From: a virus
Reading direction: 5' to 3' (one strand)
Length of the DNA stretch: 48,619 bases
Virus record (IMG/VR): IMGVR_UViG_3300021389_000040
Location: 1-48,619 of that record
Every line of letters starts with the position of its first letter. Positions within the stretch are counted from its first letter, which is position 1. The position numbers were made by a program, and so were the translations under genes. Positions 34,468 through 41,935 of the stretch are shown one piece after another. Under the pieces are notes generated by a model that had not been told where the DNA came from, searched no databases, and saw nothing but the letters and a program-made list of their open reading frames with translations.

Positions 34468-35005
34468 TGGGATAATACTTTCTGTGTACCACTTTATTTA
34501 TGACAGTCTTACTAACGCCAAACTTCTCCACTAAGTCCGAAGTAAACCCGTTGGGAGCCTTACGGCCACCAAGCTCAGAATATGCGTCCCTTATGTACCA
34601 AACCTCGTCATCTGTAAGTTTAGCGTTAGTGGATGTAAAGCCCTGTGATCCTCTGGCTATTTTAGCTACCCTAGTCCTACTTTCCTTTGTTTTATCCATC
34701 TCGTTATCAGATGCGGAACCAAGCCTAAGATTTGCTTTACTAAAATCTAGTGTGTTTGCATTTAAGTGCATAACGTGTATGCCTTTATGTAGGGCAGCCT
34801 CATCATACCAGAGGTAACCAGCGAATTTGTGTATAGGCAACCCGTACACCACACCACACCAGTTTGTAGAGAAAGTGGGATACTTCTGTTTTGGGCTTAA
34901 AGATACTTTTAGTATGCCATTAGGCCCATACATTAGCCCACACAAAGTAACGTAATAACCACGATCCTTAGCTTCTCTAAGACGTTGGTGGTATAATTCA
35001 CTCAT
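34436..35005 (-). CDS. HNH homing-type endonuclease next to thyX
   Basis: The 189-residue protein has a nuclease-like core (HVMHLNANTLDFSKANLRLG, about residues 77-96) of the HNH_3 type seen in free-standing phage homing endonucleases. Its C-terminal helix-turn-helix segment (LTDDEVWYIRDAYS, VEKFGVSKTVINKVVH) would provide DNA specificity. It lies between thyX and a short duplicate of the thyX 5' end, which suggests insertion by homing. Confidence 0.75.
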   Translation of the reverse strand: MSELYHQRLREAKDRGYYVTLCGLMYGPNGILKVSLSPKQKYPTFSTNWCGVVYGLPIHKFAGYLWYDEAALHKGIHVMHLNANTLDFSKANLRLGSASDNEMDKTKESRTRVAKIARGSQGFTSTNAKLTDDEVWYIRDAYSELGGRKAPNGFTSDLVEKFGVSKTVINKVVHRKYYPNARRTDKSCP

Positions 35006-35034
35006 CTCTATCTCCTTTGTGCTATTTCACCCAA

Positions 35035-35190
35035 TCACAACCTCCCCTCCTGTTGCTCAAACCTTTTAAGCGCCGCGATAAGTTCTTTACAAAGGGTGTA
35101 GTGAAATGTGCCAACAAAATCACTCTCTGGATCGTCAACCTGACCCCCATACCAAATATCAATAAGGTCCCCTCTCCTAACTACAATCAC
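35035..35190 (-). CDS. Small ORF with GTG start between HNH and leader ORF
   Basis: A 51-residue frame starts VIVVRRGDLIDIWYGG and ends KRFEQQEGRL. Its GTG overlaps the TGA of the leader ORF (GTGA), so it can be translated by re-initiation, or joined to the leader by a -1 shift to give a protein of about 70 residues. Codons and composition look protein-like. The function is unknown. Confidence 0.5.
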   Translation of the reverse strand: MIVVRRGDLIDIWYGGQVDDPESDFVGTFHYTLCKELIAALKRFEQQEGRL

Positions 35191-35246
35191 AAGTCACTAC
35201 CCGTAGGTGGTACATCAGGGTTTAGTCTAACTTCAATCTGACTCAT
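35187..35246 (-). CDS. Leader ORF duplicating the ThyX N-terminus
   Basis: The 19-residue frame MSQIEVRLNPDVPPTGSDL has GAGG before its ATG. Its segment LNPDVPPTGSDL is identical to residues 10-21 of ThyX encoded about 800 bases downstream, although the DNA has diverged. Normal ThyX proteins have GSDL near the start, so this looks like a remnant or duplicate of the thyX 5' end separated from the gene by the HNH insertion. Confidence 0.5.
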   Translation of the reverse strand: MSQIEVRLNPDVPPTGSDL

Positions 35247-35289
35247 TTTCTTTTACCTCGCATCTGCTATACTCTATCACACCAGTTGA

Positions 35290-35318
35290 AAAGATAAGGG
35301 GCTAGATCTACTAGCCCC
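35290..35318 (-). terminator. Terminator after the SSB gene
   Basis: On the minus strand GGGGCTAG pairs with CTAGCCCC around TAGAT and is followed by TTATCTTTTC. The eight-base GC-rich stem and T-rich tail fit a rho-independent terminator that separates the polymerase/SSB genes from the thyX block. The bases from 35319 to 35362 show nothing else. Confidence 0.75.
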
Positions 35319-35362
35319 AGTAAGGTCCCAACAGCCTAGAACAACTTTTATTTTTTTTTACC

Positions 35363-35911
35363 TCAAAAGGGGATGTCATCGTCTAGATGAGCCGTGGTTG
35401 AAGGTTGGGTGGTAGCTGCGGGGGGTTTAGCAACTGCCTTAGGCGTGGTTGTCGGACCGTCTTCATCTTCGTCTTCATCTTTAACATAGGGTTTGTGCTT
35501 CGTGACCTTAATCTTCTCCAGGCGAGTACCAACGATACCCTTACGAGAGGTGTCGTAGACCGACAAGATGACTTCCCCCTCTGAGCCATTGCCAATGGCG
35601 CCATCCATATCATAGTCCCAAAGCTGACCATCTTCTTTGGTTACAGTTGGTGCCCCACCACCGTAGTTCTCTGTCCACTTGCGAGTAAACTTAACCTTAG
35701 TAAGCCCGTCATTCTCTTGGCTGGGGGAACCCTTCTTCATGGAACGGGCCTTAGCCAGCTTGGCCATGTTCTCCGAGTCCATTTCAACATCAACAGATGT
35801 TTGGCCGCCGATATCTACCAAAGCATTCTCAAACCCAGTCAAGTCGCGATTCTCAGCGAACACTTTCGCCCAGTAGATCAAGCCAGTCAGTTTTACTTTA
35901 CGTGTTGCCAT
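35363..35911 (-). CDS. Single-stranded DNA-binding protein
   Basis: The 182-residue protein has a beta-rich N-terminal OB-like domain (residues 1-135), a low-complexity Thr/Ala/Pro linker, and the acidic C-terminal tail LDDDIPF. That tail is the hallmark by which SSBs of the gp2.5 or bacterial type recruit polymerase and helicase. It lies beside the polymerase, and has its own promoter and AAGGA ribosome binding site. Confidence 0.8.
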   Translation of the reverse strand: MATRKVKLTGLIYWAKVFAENRDLTGFENALVDIGGQTSVDVEMDSENMAKLAKARSMKKGSPSQENDGLTKVKFTRKWTENYGGGAPTVTKEDGQLWDYDMDGAIGNGSEGEVILSVYDTSRKGIVGTRLEKIKVTKHKPYVKDEDEDEDGPTTTPKAVAKPPAATTQPSTTAHLDDDIPF

Positions 35912-35943
35912 TTGTAGCAGTCCTTTGTTTTATCTCATGTGAA

Positions 35944-35973
35944 ATAGTAGCAGGTTTTTTCCGTGGTCGTCAA
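35944..35973 (-). promoter_or_regulatory. Candidate sigma70 promoter for the SSB gene
   Basis: On the minus strand TTGACG (35973-35968), an 18-base spacer and TACTAT (35949-35944) lie between the polymerase C-terminal gene and ssb. The -35 box matches five of six. A separate promoter would explain high SSB expression. Confidence 0.45.
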
Positions 35974-35982
35974 GTGGTTTAG

Positions 35983-36543
35983 TTAATGGATCTCCGAATA
36001 TCTATCCCCGAACTGGGGATCAATGTCTAGAGGAACATTAAGGTTAAGCTTTTTGTTGACCTCTGCGATAGCATCTTTCATTTTGGTCACTACAGCCTCC
36101 CTTGTGCCAAGCTTAACAGGTGTCATGGTCTCGTCGTGGAATTGGGCTACCCCACGAATGCCCTTAGCCCAACAGTGGGCTAACCAACTATCAAAACAAA
36201 ACACACCAGTGCTTTGGTTAAGGCTAGAAAAAACATCTCTCTCATTACGCAAACTGATCCAGAACCTAGATACAGGATTATACAACCACATCTTACCCCC
36301 AATGCGCCTAACCTGAGTCTTATCTGCGACGGCCTTAATGGACCAGTTCATTTTCCAAAAACCCTCAAGTAGTTGGGCCGCATCTGTCTCAGACATGCCT
36401 GTTGACCTAGCAAGCTTTACTTTACCAACTCCGTAGGTCGCGCTGTAGTTTACAACTTTTGCTTTCTTTCTCTCTGAGGAGAGTTGTTTGAACAATCTCT
36501 TTTGATCTTCCTCAGGTAGCTTCTTCATCTCTTCGAGAGTCAT
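35983..36543 (-). CDS. DNA polymerase, C-terminal part (fingers and catalytic palm)
   Basis: This 186-residue piece carries family-A motif B (KKAKVVNYSATYG, residues 26-38) and motif C (QFHDE, His136-Glu138). It lacks the exonuclease and motif A, which are in the gene at 36957-38312. It has its own ATG with GAGG seven to eight bases upstream and overlaps the endonuclease gene by 32 bases. It must pair with the N-terminal part to form an active enzyme. Confidence 0.88.
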   Translation of the reverse strand: MTLEEMKKLPEEDQKRLFKQLSSERKKAKVVNYSATYGVGKVKLARSTGMSETDAAQLLEGFWKMNWSIKAVADKTQVRRIGGKMWLYNPVSRFWISLRNERDVFSSLNQSTGVFCFDSWLAHCWAKGIRGVAQFHDETMTPVKLGTREAVVTKMKDAIAEVNKKLNLNVPLDIDPQFGDRYSEIH

Positions 36544-36967
36544 TCAGATATTTCCTCGCAGATTCTAGTAACTCTTCGCTATCTTGAAATAGTCCAAGTC
36601 CCCTGTTGCAGTTATGGCAGAGTAATCCCCTTGCTTTCCCTGTTTTATGGTCGTGGTCTAAGTTCATACCCGTGACATGATCTTCCCTCATCTTAAATCC
36701 GTGTGTCTTGCATATAGCACAGACACCACCCTGCTCTTCTATCTTACTCAGGACCCAATCCCTAGAAACACCATAAGACCTTTTATAGTGTTTATCTGAA
36801 TAGACTTGACGCCTACATTCATCAGTACAGTAGTGGTGCGATGGTCCGCACGGTTTAAATACTTTACCGCACCACTTGCAACCCTTATCTTTAAAATGTT
36901 TTTGTGGATACTTACTGGGAGCAGCAGTAAAGTCTTTTTCTAAGGTGTTTGTAAATTTAATCCCCAT
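36512..36967 (-). CDS. Endonuclease VII-like HNH homing nuclease inside the polymerase
   Basis: The 151-residue protein has two zinc-binding parts (CKWCGKVF with CTDEC, and CAICK with CHNC) and the catalytic LDHDHKTGKARGLLCHNCN. This is the recombination endonuclease VII/HNH pattern. I chose ATG 36967, behind AAGGAAA, rather than the frame start at 36988. That ATG overlaps the stop of the polymerase N-terminal part. Its position exactly between two polymerase halves marks it as a mobile homing gene. Confidence 0.82.
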   Translation of the reverse strand: MGIKFTNTLEKDFTAAPSKYPQKHFKDKGCKWCGKVFKPCGPSHHYCTDECRRQVYSDKHYKRSYGVSRDWVLSKIEEQGGVCAICKTHGFKMREDHVTGMNLDHDHKTGKARGLLCHNCNRGLGLFQDSEELLESARKYLNDSRRDEEAT

Positions 36968-38312
36968 GAGTTTCCTTATACCAACCATAAAAATCGTACT
37001 CTGATTGTGTAATTCTACCTGCCAAAAGGCTTAGGGTCAAGTGAGGATCAAAACCTGGAACAGACATGTTATCTACGTATTCAGGGTCTAGGGGTTGTAT
37101 GTAGTGTCGTTTAGTCGTGTCTTCAAGAGACACCATATCTGCACCACAGAACTCGTAACCTTCATCTGCAATCAATGCACCACGAACTTCTTTACCCCAA
37201 GCTTTATCAACACCAGGAAGATTTACTAGGGGCTTAGAATGTTTAAACCTCAGGGTGTTAGTAAGCCCAGCAATCTCTGCCCTGACTCTCCCATCAACCT
37301 GCTTGTCTAGCATACCTTGAAAGATTGATAGTCGGTGTTGCAGTACTGTTAATCCGTCGAGGACTTCTACTGCGGGGTCAAATTCCACAAGAACTTTAAC
37401 AGAGGGTGTCAGCTCTCCATCCTTGCGAACTTGGGGTACCATACGCTCAGTACTATCTTCATTTCGTTTGTAGTCAAAGGTGCAGGGCTTCCACCCCAAA
37501 GAGAACAGCCAGTCTTTTACCTGATCCGAAGACCCTGGATTGGCTGCTTCTTCCCCCTTTAGTACCGTTACCTCCTCAGTGTGTGTGCGTTCAAGACCGA
37601 GGTCATCAAGAGTGGCGAACCACCTATCTCCATTAGCAGATGGTGTACCATCTTTTTTAAAGATAACCTTAGGTGGGCTTACTCTTTTATAGAGCTTCCT
37701 TGGGGGCATAACCTGCACCAACTCTGCGTATTTCTCCTCCTGTAACTCCGTCAAAGTAGAAATGCTCTTGTGTACTAGATCTAGGTCAAGTCGAATACCT
37801 ACCTGCTCTTGGTGAGCAGCACAGCGCATTTTGAATGTTAGGTATTGAAGAAATCTATCCATTTCCTCCCTATCTTTGTAGAGAAACTTAAGCTCTTTCA
37901 GCTTCTCTTGCCACAAGCGCCAGTTAATCTTTACGTCTTCCTCGCAGCGGTGTTGGTACTCTTCGGGAGTAAGGCTCTCCCAATCGGTTACAACAGGTTT
38001 TGGAATACCGTAGTCTTCCCCATAACCTTCGAGACCATGCTTTAGTCTGTCATGGTCAAGATACCAACACAAAGGCAGGGTGTCGTAGAGCTTGTGCTTT
38101 GACAGATCTATACTCAAGACCTTCTCAACCACCCTGACGTCAAATCTGATGACGTTATGACCTATGAGGATCTTGTTGTTAGCAAAGAAGTCTTTGATGT
38201 CGTCGTAGTCAAAGAGGCTGTGGTAGTCTTTACCGTCTGTAGTATAGGAGAGCACATGGATCTTAGTCACTTCATCATATAACCCATCACACTCCAAGTC
38301 AAAAACTGCCAC
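36957..38312 (-). CDS. DNA polymerase, N-terminal part (exonuclease and motif A)
   Basis: The 451-residue piece starts with GTG right after the previous stop, behind GGAGGG. The proofreading exonuclease shows DLE at residues 5-7, GHNVIRFD at 51-58 and EEDVKIN at 124-130. The polymerase begins at CGADMVSLED (Asp392, motif A) and the frame stops 59 residues later at YKETHGD. Motifs B and C are in the separate gene at 35983-36543. The two halves total 637 residues, a normal length for the family. Confidence 0.88.
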   Translation of the reverse strand: MAVFDLECDGLYDEVTKIHVLSYTTDGKDYHSLFDYDDIKDFFANNKILIGHNVIRFDVRVVEKVLSIDLSKHKLYDTLPLCWYLDHDRLKHGLEGYGEDYGIPKPVVTDWESLTPEEYQHRCEEDVKINWRLWQEKLKELKFLYKDREEMDRFLQYLTFKMRCAAHQEQVGIRLDLDLVHKSISTLTELQEEKYAELVQVMPPRKLYKRVSPPKVIFKKDGTPSANGDRWFATLDDLGLERTHTEEVTVLKGEEAANPGSSDQVKDWLFSLGWKPCTFDYKRNEDSTERMVPQVRKDGELTPSVKVLVEFDPAVEVLDGLTVLQHRLSIFQGMLDKQVDGRVRAEIAGLTNTLRFKHSKPLVNLPGVDKAWGKEVRGALIADEGYEFCGADMVSLEDTTKRHYIQPLDPEYVDNMSVPGFDPHLTLSLLAGRITQSEYDFYGWYKETHGD

Positions 38313-38510
38313 TTATCCCTCCATAATCTCTGACCTACACACGGTCAGTGTATCTTTATCAAGCCGAGAATGGTAAGCCATAACCTCACCACCTGCAACA
38401 TAAAAGTTCATGCTGTGTATGTTTTGAGTTGGGCAACTTTGAAGATGTCCCAGTGCAACCTTAACAGCTAAAGTTAGTTCTTTTGGTGGTACCGATAAGA
38501 TAAACTTCAT
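38313..38510 (-). CDS. Small protein upstream of the polymerase, unknown function
   Basis: The 65-residue protein MKFILSVPPKELTLAVKVALG ends directly before the polymerase GTG, and its 3' end supplies the polymerase ribosome binding site. It is a small alpha/beta-like protein with no recognised family. Confidence 0.6.
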   Translation of the reverse strand: MKFILSVPPKELTLAVKVALGHLQSCPTQNIHSMNFYVAGGEVMAYHSRLDKDTLTVCRSEIMEG

Positions 38511-38533
38511 TTAATTACCCCTTTGGTAAGTAA

Positions 38534-38569
38534 GGTGCACCCTTAATAAAGTGTAACATAGGGTGCATC
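38534..38569 (-). repeat. Inverted repeat between primase-helicase and polymerase genes
   Basis: GGTGCACCCT at 38534-38543 pairs with AGGGTGCATC at 38560-38569 (nine of ten) around a 16-base AT-rich loop. Only TTACTT follows on the minus strand, so it may be a weak terminator, an operator or an mRNA processing hairpin. Confidence 0.5.
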
Positions 38570-38649
38570 TAAAGGATCACCTGCAACAGGTTTATAGCCC
38601 TTGCAGCAGTCGTAGCGTGTTCAAGGTCTGTATGGTAGATGTATTTCAC
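38569..38649 (-). CDS. Possible 26-residue peptide coupled to the primase-helicase
   Basis: A GTG at 38649 overlaps the primase-helicase TGA (GTGA), with GAGG seven bases before it. The frame reads VKYIYHTDLEHATTAARAI and ends LLQVIL. It stops exactly at the inverted repeat. It is short, so it could be chance, but the coupling and ribosome binding site favour translation. Confidence 0.4.
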   Translation of the reverse strand: MKYIYHTDLEHATTAARAINLLQVIL

Positions 38650-40217
38650 TCTGAGACCTCTGTCAGGATTGTAGATTCGGGGTCATAGTAGACACCCCCA
38701 GCCTGTCCCAACTTACTGAATGGCCTGTTCTTGTCAAAGTTAAACCGAGTGGTGTTCTGCTCTATCTCATCCTCGCTATCAGCGTCTCGCTCAAGTAGCA
38801 CACAGATGATAGCCTCTTCTTCTAGTGCAGCTGCATATTTAGTCCTTCCGTCATCATTTACCTGTGAGATAAAGATCACACCGATGTTCAACTCCTTACA
38901 CAGTTGGGCCATACGAGATCCAAGAGCCGTAAGCATAGAGGTTGCACCATCTACACCGTTTGCGGACAGATAGGCCAGCCGTTGGATGTGGTCAACGAAA
39001 ATAAAGTCTGCTCCATAGACAGTGGCAGCCAAACGAACATACTCAAGGATCTTCATGGGATCATCACCAGCCCGCATTTCAAACACAATAGTTCGCTCAC
39101 CTTTAGTGGCCTCTTTTGCCGCCACGATGACATCTTCCTCGCTGGTATCATTCCACTTAGCATCATCTTTGGTACGTACATTTTTACCTAGTTGGTAGGT
39201 AGCCATTGCACGGTAGGTAGTGGATTTCATTTCTTCTGCGTGAAGAAGTGCAATACGGGTGTCTTCATCTTTTAGCATTGCGGTCTCAAAGTACCGGATA
39301 AGTTCTGTCTTACCTGTACCACGAGGGGCCTTGATGAAGGTAATACCACCCTTTACTAGCCCACGAGACTTTTCATCCCACCCAGAGTGTCCTGTTGGGA
39401 CATACTCGTATGGGTTCTCCTCTAACAGTGCCTTCTCTACTGCATCGTCAGTACAGAAGAAGTTATCGGGAGAGTACCGTTGTGGTTTTAGTGCTGCCCA
39501 CTTAAGTGTCTCCCCATCCCCATTCATGAGGAACTCGTTGGCGTCCTTCCACTTCGTCAACGGGACATAGTAAAACTTCTCGGGGATAGCCGCATAGAGC
39601 TTTTCTGCTGCCCTGCGCCCAGCGTCATCAAGTTCCCCTGCGTATACAACCTCTTGAAAAGATTTAATATACTCAATATTTTTCTTAATAAACTTTTCGC
39701 TGATCGCTGCCGAGGGTAAGGACTTAACGGGGTAAGTTTTACCCAGAACCTGAAAGAGGGAGGCTGCATCAAACTCCCCTTCGGTAAGGTACAGGCGTTT
39801 GCCACCTGCATTAGACAAGGGCCCAAAGAGGCTGTCCATAGTAATACCACGGTCTTTGGTCCAGAAGACCTTCTCTTCATAGCCCCGATATTTTATATTC
39901 TCAGGGTGCTTAAAGGCATATCTAATTGGGGTGTCATCAGCACCCAATTGCAATTGGATACCGTAAATCTTTGCCACCTCTGGGTCGAGGCCTCGGATAT
40001 TATCGTAAGAAGATTTGGTCACTTCAAGGTGTTTAACGTCCACTTTTTTCTCCGGTTTAGGGTACTCTTTTGTAGCCCAGGGGAATACCTCTTTGTTCGA
40101 GGGGTATGGGGTAGCGCAGCTGTGACAAAAACCAATACGGTCTTCATCTTTATAGGAAAAAGCGTCTGTACTACCACAGTGCACATACGGGCAAGGTTGA
40201 TGGATAAGGTCGGACAT
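38646..40217 (-). CDS. Primase-helicase (T7 gp4-like)
   Basis: The 523-residue protein unwinds DNA and primes synthesis. It has a four-Cys zinc ribbon (Cys9, 14, 31, 34), a Toprim domain (TEGEFDAAS at 145-153 and AGELDDAGRRAAE at 193-205), and a RecA/DnaB-type helicase with Walker A APRGTGKTE at 297-305 and Walker B DFIFVDHIQRL at about 405. Length and order match T7-like primase-helicases. With the split polymerase and SSB it makes the phage replisome. Confidence 0.92.
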   Translation of the reverse strand: MSDLIHQPCPYVHCGSTDAFSYKDEDRIGFCHSCATPYPSNKEVFPWATKEYPKPEKKVDVKHLEVTKSSYDNIRGLDPEVAKIYGIQLQLGADDTPIRYAFKHPENIKYRGYEEKVFWTKDRGITMDSLFGPLSNAGGKRLYLTEGEFDAASLFQVLGKTYPVKSLPSAAISEKFIKKNIEYIKSFQEVVYAGELDDAGRRAAEKLYAAIPEKFYYVPLTKWKDANEFLMNGDGETLKWAALKPQRYSPDNFFCTDDAVEKALLEENPYEYVPTGHSGWDEKSRGLVKGGITFIKAPRGTGKTELIRYFETAMLKDEDTRIALLHAEEMKSTTYRAMATYQLGKNVRTKDDAKWNDTSEEDVIVAAKEATKGERTIVFEMRAGDDPMKILEYVRLAATVYGADFIFVDHIQRLAYLSANGVDGATSMLTALGSRMAQLCKELNIGVIFISQVNDDGRTKYAAALEEEAIICVLLERDADSEDEIEQNTTRFNFDKNRPFSKLGQAGGVYYDPESTILTEVSE

Positions 40218-40227
40218 TGGTACCTCT

Positions 40228-40410
40228 TTAACTTGGGGGTTTATACACAGGGCAGGTACCCGAGAAGTCTACTGTAGCAATTGGGGCATTGTCGGGGTCG
40301 TGGTACCACCACCTTCTTGCCCCCACCCTAACCGCAGGGGAGAGAAAACGGTGACACTCCTGATTAGTACAGTCGGATCCGCAGAAAGACTTATCTTTAT
40401 AGCATAGCAT
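40228..40410 (-). CDS. Small Cys-rich protein of a common phage type
   Basis: From ATG 40410 it has 60 residues with four N-terminal cysteines (LCYKDKSFCGSDCTNQECH), a WW pair and a late Cys. I recognise this Cys-rich pattern in small phage proteins near replication genes. It is likely to bind zinc. The frame is open to a TTG at 40419, but the ATG fits the GGAGG better. The role is unknown. Confidence 0.6.
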   Translation of the reverse strand: MLCYKDKSFCGSDCTNQECHRFLSPAVRVGARRWWYHDPDNAPIATVDFSGTCPVYKPPS

Positions 40411-40415
40411 ATCTA

Positions 40416-40553
40416 TCAAGGCCTCCGACTATAGTACTGGCGGAGCTTTCCCGCAGTAAAGATGCGAGTACGATAGACTGGTTCTAGCCACACCCAGTCT
40501 CCATACCACAATCGCACGGGGTACCAAGCAAACCAACGAATTCTATTTTCCAT
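40416..40553 (-). CDS. Small Trp-rich basic protein
   Basis: The 45-residue frame MENRIRWFAWYPVRLWYGDW continues with W and Y residues and ends basic (KLRQYYSRRP). GAGGA lies eight bases before its ATG, and the ATG overlaps the end of the previous gene. Six Trp residues in 45 is unusual and suggests membrane-interface or RNA/protein binding. No family is recognised. Confidence 0.55.
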   Translation of the reverse strand: MENRIRWFAWYPVRLWYGDWVWLEPVYRTRIFTAGKLRQYYSRRP

Positions 40554-40848
40554 CGTGGGAGTCCTCTTTTATCTTTGCTACATGCTTCTTAAGCTCTACC
40601 CAAAACTCTCTGTATTGTTTTGATCCGTATACGAAGGTGCATTCTAACTGGGCCAGATTAAGTGCACTTTCTAGTAGCTGCTGTAGTTTCTCAATGCGCT
40701 CACGTGCATCATTGCAGACCCCCGCTACAGCTTCTGCAGGCATGACTCGCATGTCTTGAATGTAGTGGTTAGCCCTATCTGATGTAAGGGCTGTGAGTCG
40801 TAAGCGGGAGTCTAAGTTTATTTTAAACTCGAGTACGTTGTCAACCAT
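40543..40848 (-). CDS. Small helical protein, unknown function
   Basis: The 101-residue protein has a beta start (VLEFKINLDSRLRLTAL) and a long charged helix (ARERIEKLQQLLESALNLA). Its ATG overlaps the end of the upstream GC-rich gene by eight bases. No function is apparent. Confidence 0.55.
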   Translation of the reverse strand: MVDNVLEFKINLDSRLRLTALTSDRANHYIQDMRVMPAEAVAGVCNDARERIEKLQQLLESALNLAQLECTFVYGSKQYREFWVELKKHVAKIKEDSHDGK

Positions 40849-41317
40849 TATAAGTCCAGCTCCTTAGTTTAATTCGTATCGGTGCTTGGGTCTGATTCTT
40901 TGTGGGGAAATCTTCTTCAAGACCGAGTGCATGGCCCAGAGGCGTGTTAGCCCAATGCGCGGCGTCTGCGTGGGATTTGGCTGCGGCTTGGGCGGCGGTA
41001 CGGTCTGCAAAATGGCCGATATAAGACCCGCCACCAGTCACACCCTCAACCAACCGCCAGTATTTTCCGTCCGGCGCGACTTCATAGCGGCAATCCACAT
41101 CATGGACGCTACCGTCTGACTGATATTTCCACACCAGCTTTTTCGGCCCGCACAGGTCCAGCACGGCGGCGGCAGACTTTGCATACTCCTTGCGCAGGAA
41201 CGCCCACTCTTTTTCGTGAACATCACCAGCACAGGTCCAAGGTGCGGGTAAGCGACCACTGCCCTCCGCGCAGTAAATAGCCTTTGCCAGCGCCTCAATC
41301 ATCTTTTCGCGGTTCAT
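40841..41317 (-). CDS. Hypothetical protein of a GC-rich accessory block
   Basis: The 158-residue protein has an N-terminal helix (MIEALAKAIYCAEGSG), a beta segment (RYEVAPDGKYWRLVEG) and an Ala-rich stretch (DRTAAQAAAKSHADAAHWA). Its GC content and codons differ clearly from flanking genes. Together with the next two genes it looks like an acquired block from a GC-richer alphaproteobacterial phage or host. Confidence 0.6.
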   Translation of the reverse strand: MNREKMIEALAKAIYCAEGSGRLPAPWTCAGDVHEKEWAFLRKEYAKSAAAVLDLCGPKKLVWKYQSDGSVHDVDCRYEVAPDGKYWRLVEGVTGGGSYIGHFADRTAAQAAAKSHADAAHWANTPLGHALGLEEDFPTKNQTQAPIRIKLRSWTYNG

Positions 41318-41538
41318 GGTTTTGGTCCTTTGAGTTGGGCGAGTGCGGTTGAGAGACGTTTAACCATTCTCCCAACAGCTTTTTTGTGTTCTGCTGGCGG
41401 CACTATTCCACGCATTTTTAGGCGAAAAAGATCATCATGGTCTTGCTGATATGCAGCAGCATCCATCCACGATAGTTCTGGGAATTGGTCCGCAATACTT
41501 GGAGCGTCCCACCCAAGAATAACACTTTTTGATTTCAT
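41314..41538 (-). CDS. Small protein of the GC-rich accessory block
   Basis: The 74-residue protein MKSKSVILGWDAPSIADQF has a basic C-terminal helix (HKKAVGRMVKRLSTALAQLK). It overlaps its neighbours by four bases on each side (ATGA), so the three genes form one operon. The function is unknown. Confidence 0.55.
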   Translation of the reverse strand: MKSKSVILGWDAPSIADQFPELSWMDAAAYQQDHDDLFRLKMRGIVPPAEHKKAVGRMVKRLSTALAQLKGPKP

Positions 41539-41906
41539 GGTTTTTGCTCCTTGATTGCGGCGAGGGCGATACGTGCTGGGTTTGCATCATAGTCCCGCTT
41601 GCGGTATCTAATATGCACCGGATGGTCGGCGGGATACTCGTTCTGGGAGTATCCATCAAGATCGTCGCGACACTCTTTCAAAGCCTCCACCAGCGCCTGC
41701 ACCCGTGGGTCAGCCATGATCTGCTCTGGGGTGGGTGGCAGGTCTGCACGCTTGTTCGCATCCTCCAGTTGGGCGGATAGGGCGGCGTAAACGGAATAGC
41801 GAATGAATTTACCACTGATTGCTGGTCGCATAACGGGGGTTATTCCGCCAGCGAGAGCATCTGGCGTAAACCGATCAACGGCTTCGGGGGTTGTGTTTTG
41901 TGGCAT
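41535..41906 (-). CDS. Hypothetical protein, first gene of the GC-rich accessory block
   Basis: The 123-residue protein has a Pro/Thr-rich start (MPQNTTPEAVDRFTPDAL) and a helical C-terminal half with LVEALKECRDDLDGY. Proteins of this kind, with a long acidic helix and a HPVHIRYRKRDYDANPARIALA-like end, occur in lambda-like and alphaproteobacterial phage early regions without known function. Confidence 0.55.
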   Translation of the reverse strand: MPQNTTPEAVDRFTPDALAGGITPVMRPAISGKFIRYSVYAALSAQLEDANKRADLPPTPEQIMADPRVQALVEALKECRDDLDGYSQNEYPADHPVHIRYRKRDYDANPARIALAAIKEQKP

Positions 41907-41935
41907 TGCTATGTCTCCCTATTGTAAGGTAAGTG

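Noticed and set aside
36512-36988. Group I intron in the polymerase gene
   Set aside because: The nuclease frame fills the whole space between the halves and the second half has its own ribosome binding site, so free-standing insertion explains it better; splicing was not excluded.
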